Source: Symbiodinium natans
Taxonomy: Eukaryota; Sar; Dinophyceae; Suessiales; Symbiodiniaceae
Length of the DNA stretch: 64,000 bases
Direction of reading: 5' to 3'
NCBI GenBank assembly: GCA_905221605.1
Contig: CAJNDS010002546.1
Location: 431,589 to 495,588, forward strand
The notes beneath the pieces are model-generated. The model saw only the letters and a list, made by a program, of their open reading frames with translations. It searched no databases and was not told where the DNA came from. Of the stretch, positions 47,401 through 52,120 are shown one piece after another. The position numbers and the translations under genes are program-made. Numbering within the stretch: position 1 is the stretch's first letter; each line of letters opens with the position of its first letter.

Positions 47401-50345
47401 AGGCCCTGAAGGTTTTGGAGAAGGGGGATAGCTCTCCGGCAAACCTGTAGCGAGGTATGCCCGCAATGATGAGCTGGGCATTCCGTTTGCGTGCACGATT
47501 GATTTCACGAGCTTGGAGGACTGATTCCTAAGCCCTTAAAAGTCACCCCTAAACCCCCAAACCCTAAACAAATCCCAGCCCTAAACCCTCAACCCTGAAT
47601 CCCAAGGCAAGAAATACCAAACAAAACCACCGAAGCGGCTCGTGCAGCGGAGGGCTGCTGAAGAGTCTCCGTAAGGTCAGGGCATTTAGCGTTGTACGGA
47701 TTCTAGGTCCTAGGTAAGCCCTTGGGATAGTTTAGATTTTTCCCTTATTGAGTTTAAGAGGAGCATATTTTGGAATGTTATCCTAAATCCTAAACCCCAA
47801 ACCTCTGTTTCAGAGTGTTTCTTGGGACATCCTAGGGTTTGTTTTTGTCGTTTGGATTCCGGGCTGATGTTTGGGTTATCCCCCTGGTTCTTAGTAGGAA
47901 ATGAGCTAATTGCCCTTTAAGTGATTATGTAGGGTACCTACTAAGGACCAGCCAGTTCAGAGGGTTTATGGTCAACATCTAACAGAGATCTGAAGCTGAA
48001 GCGAAGTCAATGAGGCATGAAGACAATCAGAGCCCGGTTCCTGAGCGATATGTTCGTCTCTGCCCTTGTGGGATGTAAGCGTATCTTAGTTTCAGGTTTT
48101 TGCAAAAGGGCCCAGACCCTAAACGTTAACCCTAATCCCTAAACCCTAAACGCTAAACTCCTGAGACTCCATGCCTGCGAGCCTCGGAGGACAGCACCGT
48201 CACGCTTCGCGAGCGCGACTCCATGGTGTTCGCGCCTTAAATGCTGCGAGGCCTTCTGGGGTTGAGGGTTTAGGGTTTAGGGTTTAGGGTTTAGGGTTTA
48301 GGGATTAGGGTTGGGATCACAGTCCTTCTAGGGGTTATAAGGGGGTGTAAGTTTGGCGTTTAGGGTTTAGGGTTAAGCACTCTGGCCCTGCATATTAGTC
48401 CTCTCTATAACTCACTAAAGCCCCTACTCCCTGAGCCCTAAACCCCGAAACCCTAAAATCCAAGGTCTGCGCACAACAAGTCAGGTCCAGGGTAGAACTC
48501 GAAGTTGTGGGCTAGAACGTAAACTTCGAGTTTAGGGTATGGGGCTTGTAGGGTTTATATGCTCATGTCTCCTAGACTTCGAGCTTTACAGGGTTGATAT
48601 CGGCTGTTGGGGCGCAAGTCAGTTTAGGGGGTGTAGGACTTATAGGGTTTTGGGTGTATAGGGCTCTCAACGTATCTCGGAGCCACACGTGAGAAGCAGC
48701 CGCGAGTCACGGCCATCAAGGGAGCTGCTTTCCGACAGCATCCAGAGGCACGCATTTATACCACTTTGTCATCTTCCTGGATCGGCTAGCATGTAGGCCC
48801 TATAGAAGCCATATTCAAGCCCTATACACGGCCGTTTTAAGGAAACATTTTAATGGCTTCTGTAAAGGAGCATTGAAGGGAGTATTCAAAGGGATTACTT
48901 CAAGGGATTATTTTAAGGGACTGTATAGGGTGCAATAGCCCGTCCTGGTTGGTTCATCTGGGTGCCATGGCAGCCACCCGCGGTCTTTGCCAGGCTGCAT
49001 ACGAAAACCTAAACCCGAAAGCCGACACTTCTTGGGATACTATAATCCCCTATAGAACTGAAGGAGTACACTTTTGGGGGGCTTATGAACTCAGCAACTA
49101 AGCCTAAAAGCCACAAACCCTTATATAACCCTAAACCCTAAACCCTAAAAGCCCTAAGCCAGGGTTCGGTTACGGGATCCACAACACCAAGGCAGATCCG
49201 TTTGCCCGCCGCGGATGTGGGGGAGCTCCTGGACGAGCTCTGCTCCAGCAGGACAGGTTGAGGGTTTAGTGTTTAGGGTTTAGGGTTCAGGGTTTAGGGA
49301 CTATTGTTTAGGGGTTGGGGGTTTAGGGGCTTCAGGGGGTTTAGGGTTTAGGGGTTTTAAGGGTGTTAAGGGTTTTAGGGGGTTTAGCGTTTCCGGGTTT
49401 TATGGCTGCAGGAGGGGGAGCTGCCAGGCAGAGCGACCTAGATAAAGTGCACTAAAGAACGTCGAACGGCGACGTGGACATCTCTGGATGGGGTTCCACG
49501 AACCGAACACTTGGGTGGAGAATGCATCAACCACAAGACTAGTTGAACATCTCGGTTTAGGGTTTGTTTAGGGTTTAGGGTTTAGGGTTTAGGGTTTAGG
49601 GTTTAGGGTTTAGGGTTTAGGGTTTAGGGTTTAGGGTTTAGGGTTTAGGGTTTAGGGTTTAGGGTTTAGGGTTTAGGAAGAACTCTCCAAAATGGAACTA
49701 CTCTTCCTAGTCGGGGTAATATTATAGGGATGATGTTCTGGCATCTTTGGGATTTCTTCAGGAAACAGGCAGAAGCTCGTAGAGGACTAGAACCTGCGAT
49801 GCGCAGCTCTTAAGAGGTTGGATTTCAACTCGCAAAACCCTCAACCCTAAATTTAAGAGCCTCCGGCTCAAGCCGCCGACCCCAGGAGAACAAGTTTAAG
49901 GTTTGGGGTTTGGTGATTTTGTTTGCGGTTCCTGTTGGGGGGGGGTGGGGGGGGGGGGGGGGTGGGGGGGGGGTGGGGGGGGGGGGTGGGGGGTGGGGGT
50001 GGGGCGGAGGGGGGCGGGTAGAGGGGAGGGTCGATGATGCAGAGAAGGGGGCAAAAAGGGGTTTTTTCCGCCGATGGTCCAAGAGTTTACGTGGTGTGGG
50101 TGGCCTGTTCCTCCACGGAAAAGCTGACGGGGTACCCCCCGCTACCCCCCCCCCCCCCCTCTCCCCCCCAAAGAGGGAGACCCTAAAACCCTAAAGCCTC
50201 AACCCTAAGCCGTGAACCCTCTCCCTAAAACCCTAAAGCCTCAACCCTAAGCCGTGACCTTTCGCTCAGCTCCAGATCCTTTTTTCTGAAGCCTCAGAGG
50301 AAAACTTGGGAAGAGGCTCAGAAGAGTTACCCGGTCCAGAAGTGA
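24328..50345 (+). CDS. GARS: Glycyl-tRNA synthetase, spliced gene
   Basis: Class II aminoacyl-tRNA synthetase of the alpha2 eukaryotic/archaeal type; it charges tRNA-Gly. Thirty-eight exons join in phase from 24922 to a TGA at 50343, about 625 codons, the usual length for the core enzyme; a tentative N-terminal exon lies at 24328. Family blocks appear in order: YGGVSGFYTYGPPGCALK, PHPVLKASGHVDRFSDF, RADKLLE, FNLMFPTPIGPAG, motif 2 [89 protein letters not shown], motif 3 VVEPSFGIDRILFSVLEHTY, then the anticodon-binding domain (FPSAIAPYKMAILPQ, VDDSNATLGKRYARNDELGI, TLRERDSM, TWEEAQKSYP). I see no WHEP domain and no targeting peptide, but the extreme N-terminus is unresolved. The frame is intact and every catalytic motif is present. 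By hand count there are 21 GC, 11 GA and 4 GT donors plus one ambiguous. Confidence 0.95.
24922..24973 (+). CDS. GARS: GlyRS exon 1
   Basis: Reads NRAELEDLCKRRFFFRQ, the helix leading into the catalytic domain (family: L..LLKRRFFYRQAF). AG|G acceptor, CAG|GC donor. Confidence 0.9.
25479..25582. mobile_element. MITE-like family A
   Basis: TTGGGATGTCCCC...GAGCATCCCAA; flanked by GAGATCAT and GAGGTCAT, an 8-bp duplication with one mismatch. Confidence 0.87.
25831..25895 (+). CDS. GARS: GlyRS exon 2
   Basis: Reads GSEIYGGVSGFYTYGPPGCA then L and two bases: the signature start of the GlyRS catalytic core. The donor is GA. Confidence 0.95.
26160..26199 (+). CDS. GARS: GlyRS exon 3
   Basis: Reads NIIRKWRKHFLIE, joined as CALKNIIRKWRKHF. 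GC donor. Class II motif 1 region. Confidence 0.95.
26740..26760 (+). CDS. GARS: GlyRS exon 4 (21-nt micro-exon)
   Basis: Reads DRMMEIE, flanked by AG|G and a GA donor. It is needed to give LIEDRMMEIEDTNIMPHPVL across three exons (family: ...MLEIDCTNLTPEPVL). Confidence 0.85.
27360..27392 (+). CDS. GARS: GlyRS exon 5 (33 nt)
   Basis: Reads DTNIMPHPVLK; joins exon 6 as PVLKASGHVDRF. GC donor. Confidence 0.93.
27429..27505 (-). repeat. CCCTAAA array
   Basis: Eleven units beginning about 36 bases after GlyRS exon 5. Confidence 0.97.
27937..27987 (+). CDS. GARS: GlyRS exon 6
   Basis: Reads ASGHVDRFSDFLVRDVQ, the conserved SGHVDxFxDxxV block. GA donor. Confidence 0.95.
28689..28807 (+). repeat. 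TTTAGGG array
   Basis: About 17 perfect units in GlyRS intron 6. Confidence 0.97.
29610..29648 (+). CDS. GARS: GlyRS exon 7
   Basis: Reads DERKFFRADKLLE, the FRADxLLE block at the start of the GlyRS-specific insertion. A GA donor at 29649 keeps phase with exon 8. Confidence 0.9.
30155..30178 (+). CDS. GARS: GlyRS exon 8 (24 nt)
   Basis: Reads DVMEEKLK inside the poorly conserved insertion. AG|G acceptor and GC donor; phase 0 at both ends. Confidence 0.75.
30318..30405 (-). repeat. Variant array, CCCTAAG units
   Basis: Tandem units mostly CCCTAAG with two CCCCAAG, in the short intron between GlyRS exons 8 and 9. Confidence 0.95.
30494..30555 (+). CDS. GARS: GlyRS exon 9
   Basis: Reads VPLTQLTEALAQEKGLAEDK plus two bases of Val. 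A second AG|G acceptor would start it at 30530 (EKGLAEDK). GA donor at 30556. Confidence 0.65.
30794..30841 (+). CDS. GARS: GlyRS exon 10
   Basis: Reads NQADAYSQEEITEIF plus AG, matching the ELxxLIxxYxIKSP helix. GA donor completes Arg with exon 11. The 238-nt intron before it is the only one without a telomere-like tract. Confidence 0.82.
31723..31747 (+). CDS. GARS: GlyRS exon 11 (25 nt)
   Basis: Reads KYDIRSPE (family: KYNIKSPETGN). GC donor. Confidence 0.92.
31791..31860 (+). repeat. TTTAGGG array
   Basis: Ten units starting about 45 bases after GlyRS exon 11. Confidence 0.97.
32413..32453 (+). CDS. GARS: GlyRS exon 12
   Basis: Reads SGNKLTDPEPFNL plus AT; joins as FNLMFPTPIGP. The acceptor is AG|T, an exception to AG|G. 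GC donor. Confidence 0.93.
33097..33135 (+). CDS. GARS: GlyRS exon 13
   Basis: Reads FPTPIGPAGLIQ plus GG, the strand before motif 2. GC donor. Confidence 0.92.
33186..33293 (+). repeat. Variant array, 8-bp TTTAGGGG units
   Basis: About 12 units carry an extra G and then revert to two ordinary 7-bp units. Confidence 0.96.
33608..33713. mobile_element. MITE-like family B
   Basis: TTGGTGGCCCGGCGGTACC...GGTTACTGGGCCACCAA; GTGATC lies on both sides as a probable target duplication. Confidence 0.85.
33845..33889 (+). CDS. GARS: GlyRS exon 14, class II motif 2
   Basis: Reads [14 protein letters not shown] plus AA. The Arg in RPETAQG contacts ATP. GT donor; a long TTTAGGG array starts about 15 bases into the intron. 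Confidence 0.97.
33906..34010 (+). repeat. TTTAGGG array
   Basis: About 15 units just downstream of the motif-2 exon. Confidence 0.97.
34637..34862. mobile_element. Palindromic element with TTTAGGG units inside one arm
   Basis: GGACCCCTAAGGACGTACCC on the left pairs with GGGTACGACCTTAGGGGTCC; the right side is interrupted by TTTAGGG units and then repeats GGGGTCCGAGGTA. A related piece is at 59705-59745. Confidence 0.65.
34874..34922 (+). CDS. GARS: GlyRS exon 15
   Basis: Reads FCLEQNAGRLPFGVAQ (family: LLEFNQGKLPFAAAQIG). CAG|GC donor. Confidence 0.95.
35017..35142 (-). repeat. CCCTAAA array
   Basis: About 18 perfect units in GlyRS intron 15. Confidence 0.97.
35338..35394 (+). repeat. TTTAGGG array
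   Basis: Eight units, inverted relative to 35017-35142 in the same intron. Confidence 0.96.
36053..36121 (+). CDS. GARS: GlyRS exon 16
   Basis: Reads [20 protein letters not shown] then FTQ, the conserved FRNEISPRxGLxRxREF block. GT donor. Confidence 0.97.
36565..36667 (+). repeat. TTTAGGG array
   Basis: About 14 perfect units in GlyRS intron 16. Confidence 0.97.
37050..37103 (+). CDS. GARS: GlyRS exon 17
   Basis: Reads AEIEWFVKPNAKDMKKFK and joins as [12 protein letters not shown]. GC donor. Confidence 0.95.
37618..37673 (+). CDS. GARS: GlyRS exon 18
   Basis: Reads AVKSLELLLFSSDQQLAG plus GG (family: lelxlxSakxQxsG). GC donor. Confidence 0.9.
37893..38091 (-). repeat. Mixed CCCTAAA/CCCTGAA array
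   Basis: Starts after a poly-G run, drifts through CCCTCAA variants and ends in a homogeneous CCCTGAA block. Confidence 0.96.
38234..38271 (+). CDS. GARS: GlyRS exon 19
   Basis: Reads SPKKVAIGDAVA plus one base. A GA donor gives [17 protein letters not shown] with exon 20. The next intron is only 163 nt. Confidence 0.9.
38435..38477 (+). CDS. GARS: GlyRS exon 20
   Basis: Reads [13 protein letters not shown] plus CG (family: GVINNTxLGYFIGR). GT donor. Confidence 0.95.
38637..38703 (-). repeat. CCCTAAA array
   Basis: About nine units in GlyRS intron 20. Confidence 0.96.
39016..39068 (+). CDS. GARS: GlyRS exon 21
   Basis: Reads TYLFLVSLGIKPDHCRF plus one base, joined as FIARTYLFLVSLGI. GC donor. 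Confidence 0.93.
39529..39570 (+). CDS. GARS: GlyRS exon 22
   Basis: Reads [13 protein letters not shown] plus one base; joins as [20 protein letters not shown]. GC donor. Confidence 0.95.
40085..40207. mobile_element. MITE-like family F
   Basis: GAGGACCCAGAGTAGGCCCT...AGGCTACTCCTGGGTCTAGT. Confidence 0.82.
40491..40530 (+). CDS. GARS: GlyRS exon 23
   Basis: Reads WDAEIETCYGWL plus GA, the glycine-pocket WDAEI block. GC donor; telomere-like tracts follow closely. Confidence 0.95.
41014..41074 (-). repeat. CCCTAAA array
   Basis: Eight units in GlyRS intron 23. Confidence 0.96.
41249..41345. mobile_element. MITE-like family F with direct-repeat flanks
   Basis: TAGGACGAGTAGGCCCTCAT on the left and TTGGGTTACAGTC on the right. 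TCTAAGCTTACC occurs on both sides (41232 and 41348), a likely target duplication. The interior has TTTTAGGGTTTAGG. Confidence 0.8.
41557..41608 (+). CDS. GARS: GlyRS exon 24
   Basis: Reads [17 protein letters not shown] and joins as [16 protein letters not shown]. GC donor. Confidence 0.96.
41693..41882 (-). repeat. CCCTAAA array with CCCTGAA core
   Basis: A central block of about 17 CCCTGAA units is flanked on both sides by ordinary CCCTAAA units. Confidence 0.96.
42189..42324. mobile_element. Palindromic element, single copy in window
   Basis: AGTTGCATGGTCCCTTAATA pairs with TATTAAGGGACCATGTAACT around a GGGCCCTT-rich interior. Confidence 0.8.
42391..42465 (+). CDS. GARS: GlyRS exon 25
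   Basis: Reads AAKVDLAFRETLEKPIEMEV then LRLTK (family: tgvxLxaxexLxxPxxv). GA donor. Confidence 0.9.
42474..42576. mobile_element. MITE-like family E with telomere-like loop
   Basis: CCAAGGGTCCATGTACCTTA on the left, TAGGTACATGGACCCTGAAG on the right, and AAACCCTAAACCCTAAA in the loop. Confidence 0.85.
42842..42902 (+). repeat. TTTAGGG array
   Basis: Eight units upstream of GlyRS exon 26. Confidence 0.96.
42972..43025 (+). CDS. GARS: GlyRS exon 26
   Basis: Reads DAGIKVMKTFGKNGRPIK, matching the GxxxGKxFKxdgk region. GC donor. An open frame happens to run on into the intron to 43304, but that extension is not coding. Confidence 0.9.
43366..43440. repeat. Dispersed repeat, copy 1
   Basis: GGGATACTATAATCCCCTAT AGAACTGAAAG, then TACACTTTTTGGGGG; a close copy is at 49030-49103. 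Confidence 0.85.
43747..43783 (+). CDS. GARS: GlyRS exon 27
   Basis: Reads EWLEKLPQDDLK plus one base. The start is firm. The end at 43783 (GC donor) is chosen by phase; other GC and GT donors occur within 25 nt. Confidence 0.75.
44219..44286 (+). CDS. GARS: GlyRS exon 28
   Basis: Reads LQTKEEVNFGDRTVDLPDEK then TE, the variable loop before motif 3. The acceptor is AG|T. It may end at 44271 (GA donor) or 44286 (GC donor). Confidence 0.65.
44607..44651 (+). CDS. GARS: GlyRS exon 29
   Basis: Reads DCKFLPEHVVCETKK and joins exon 30 as ETKKEKQSTTTFTPGVV. GA donor. Confidence 0.85.
44982..45046 (-). repeat. CCCTAAA array
   Basis: Ends about eight bases before the acceptor of the motif-3 exon. 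Confidence 0.96.
45055..45162 (+). CDS. GARS: GlyRS exon 30, class II motif 3
   Basis: At 108 nt, the longest exon seen. FTPGVVEPSFGIDRILFSVL contains motif 3 with its ATP-binding Arg, followed by EHTYYARPK. AAG|GC donor. Confidence 0.97.
45188..45244 (+). repeat. TTTAGGG array
   Basis: Starts 25 bases after the motif-3 exon, so that exon sits between inverted arrays. Confidence 0.96.
45545..45588 (+). CDS. GARS: GlyRS exon 31
   Basis: Reads EASDEKQTRGVLSF plus two bases (family: EGDEQRTFFSFP). GC donor. Confidence 0.92.
45931..45970 (+). CDS. GARS: GlyRS exon 32
   Basis: Reads SAIAPYKMAILPQ, entry to the anticodon-binding domain (family: FPAxVAPxKxxVLPL). The acceptor is AG|A; GC donor. 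Confidence 0.9.
46401..46460 (+). CDS. GARS: GlyRS exon 33
   Basis: Reads DQRIQRDEKYPDLMYLMQTQ, an anticodon-binding domain helix. Phase 0 at both ends, GC donor. Confidence 0.93.
46717..46775 (+). CDS. GARS: GlyRS exon 34
   Basis: Reads VTELGHTCTVDDSNATLGK plus AG (family: VDDSSGSIGRRYARTDEIG). GT donor. Confidence 0.95.
47309..47378 (+). repeat. TTTAGGG array
   Basis: Ten units in GlyRS intron 34. Confidence 0.97.
47455..47518 (+). CDS. GARS: GlyRS exon 35
   Basis: Reads YARNDELGIPFACTIDFTSL then E. GA donor. The exon end and the next exon start share the 7-mer GGAGGAC. Confidence 0.96.
47884..47952. mobile_element. MITE-like family C, short
   Basis: CTGGTTCTTAGTAGGAAATG on the left and GGGTACCTACTAAGGACCAG on the right. 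Confidence 0.75.
48190..48233 (+). CDS. GARS: GlyRS exon 36
   Basis: Reads DSTVTLRERDSMVF plus GC, the TATLRDRDSM block. The GC donor completes Ala with exon 37. Confidence 0.95.
49030..49103. repeat. Dispersed repeat, copy 2
   Basis: Close copy of 43366-43440, including the CTTATGAACTCAGCAA end. Confidence 0.85.
49192..49251 (+). CDS. GARS: GlyRS exon 37
   Basis: Reads QIRLPAADVGELLDELCSS plus AG, the C-terminal helix. GA donor. Confidence 0.92.
49554..49677 (+). repeat. TTTAGGG array
   Basis: About 17 units with one break, in the last GlyRS intron. Confidence 0.97.
49934..50020 (+). repeat. Poly-G tract with T/A interruptions
   Basis: G-runs of 5-16 separated by single T, in the last GlyRS intron. 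Confidence 0.93.
50300..50345 (+). CDS. GARS: GlyRS terminal exon 38
   Basis: Reads KTWEEAQKSYPVQK followed by TGA at 50343-50345 (family: TWxEVxxxYP). AG|G acceptor. Confidence 0.93.
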
Positions 50346-50611
50346 AGAGCCAGCGCAGCAAAGAAGAGACGATGGGCATGCCGGGGGTTATGGTTTCAAG
50401 TTTGGGGTTTGGGGGTTTAGGGTTTAGGGTTTAGGGTTTAGGGTTTAGGGCGGGTTTAGGGTCTAGGTCAGAAGCAGCCGTCTGGGATGTACATTCCGGG
50501 TCATGTAACCGCATTCATTGCTTGATTCATTTTTGCAGCTGCCTCTGAGCCCATGATTCTGTTCTACTCCACCTTTCAACTCTGCCAGGTTGCCCTCTGT
50601 CTGAGTTCTAT

Positions 50612-50735
50612 AAACCCTAAACCCTAAACCCGAAACCCTAAACCCTAAACCCTAAACCCTAAACCCTAAACCCTAAACCCTAAACCCTAAACCCTAAACC
50701 CTAAACCCTAAACCCTAAACCCTAAACCCTAAACC
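50612..50735 (-). repeat. CCCTAAA array
   Basis: About 17 units about 270 bases after the GlyRS stop. Confidence 0.97.
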
Positions 50736-51437
50736 CTTGCCTGTTGTTTGCTTGATCCTGCTTCTCTCCCTCACTTTCTTGCTCGCTCTCTCGCTCTCTC
50801 TCTCCCTCCCTCTCTCTCTGTAAACCCTAAACCCTCAACCCTAAACCCTAAACTTGCGCTTGTGCAATCTTGCTATGTCTCTGTCTCCACCTCTCTGCCT
50901 CGCGCTCCCAGTGATGGAAGACAATCTTGAAGAACTCGCGCAGCCTCTTAAGAGGCTTGTGCGTCATGAGCACTAAACTCCGGAGTCTGCAACCTTAAAA
51001 TCCCCCAAGCCCTTACTTCACCCTAAACCCGAACGCCTGAACCCTAAACCCGAAACCCAAAACCCTAAATCCTAAAACCTAAACCCGAAACCCAAACACC
51101 AACATTTCAGAGCGTCTCCGCACCTCTCAGCGCGAGCCTCAAGGTAGAGGCCACACGCCGCTGCATGCAACAAAGCGTTCAGAAGCAGGGCCACTGTTGG
51201 CACAAACCTTGGTTTAAGGTTTAGGGTTTAGCGTTTAGGGTCACGGGCACCCCGGCAGGTGTTTTGAGATTTTGGGGGGGCCGACGCTGGATCCCCTTTT
51301 GGCACGTTCCAAGCCCAACAGCGGAAAGAGCCATGGAGCTGATGTCGGTGAACCCAGCAATCATGGTTGGGGTTTAGGGTTCAGGGTGCAGGGTTTCGGG
51401 TTTAGGGTTTAGGGTTTTCCCTAAACCCAGCAATCTT

Positions 51438-51544
51438 TGGTAGCCCAGTGGTACCTGTTTTTTTTTTTTTTTGCTGCTGGTTCCCTTATAAAGTAACCAA
51501 AAAAAGTGTGTCCTTGCTTTTTCTTTATGGTTACTGGGCTACTA
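51438..51544. mobile_element. MITE-like family B
   Basis: TTGGTAGCCCAGTGGTACC...GGTTACTGGGCTACTAA with a T-rich interior. Confidence 0.83.
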
Positions 51545-51555
51545 ATAATCATGAT

Positions 51556-51695
51556 TCCCTACTACCCCCCTCTATACTACTACGCCCCCCCCCCCCCCCC
51601 CCCCTAGGTTCCCCCCTTAACCTTAATTCGGCTTAGCTATCCCTAAATAGCCTTACTTAAGGGGAACCTAGAGGGGGGTAGTAGGGGAACCCAGC
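51556..51695. repeat. Large palindrome around a poly-C run
   Basis: CCCTACTACCCCCCTCTA on the left pairs with TAGAGGGGGGTAGTAGGG on the right, and AGGTTCCCC with GGGGAACCT inside. Confidence 0.75.
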
Positions 51696-52095
51696 AAACT
51701 ATGGTGTTCCCTACTACCCCTCTCTATACTACATCAACCCTTAACCCCAAACCGACCTTAAGCCCCAAGGCCCGAAACCCGAAACCCTAGAAAAAACAAT
51801 GCTCAATCCGTCAAGCCTCAAGCTTCAAAGCCTCAACCTGAAGCACTCAACCCTCAAGCCCAGATGAACGAGCCCATGGTTCAGGGTTGAGGGTCTAGGG
51901 GTTAGGGGTTAGGGTTTCGGGCCTCCATCTCTTGGTGGCCTCACGCCTTCAGGCCCTGTAGCCCTTCAAGCCCTCCCTGAAACCCCAAGAGCTTCAACCC
52001 TGGAGCCCTAAACCCCAAACCCTAAACCCTAGACCCTAAACCCTAAACCCTAAACCCTAAACCCTAAACCCTAAACCTTCAGAGCCTCCCCAAAG

Positions 52096-52120
52096 GTCGT
52101 CAGCAGTGGAGGAGGCGGAG
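52096..52120 (+). CDS. Candidate exon, unidentified gene
   Basis: Reads SSAVEEAE between AG|G and a GC donor; would join 53256 in phase 0. Confidence 0.35.

Larger units (their letters stand above)
50346..52095. other. Downstream region, mostly repeats
   Basis: Holds CCCTAAA tracts (50612-50735), CT-rich microsatellite (50760-50820) and palindromic elements (51438-51544, 51556-51695). Exon-like islands at about 50900-50975 and 51105-51190 are open on both strands, so strand cannot be assigned. Confidence 0.4.

Noticed and set aside
50745-50975. Exon on the minus strand reading LREFFKIVFHHWERE
   Set aside because: It has AG|G and GC sites on the minus strand, but the plus strand is also open with a usable donor. 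Not assigned.
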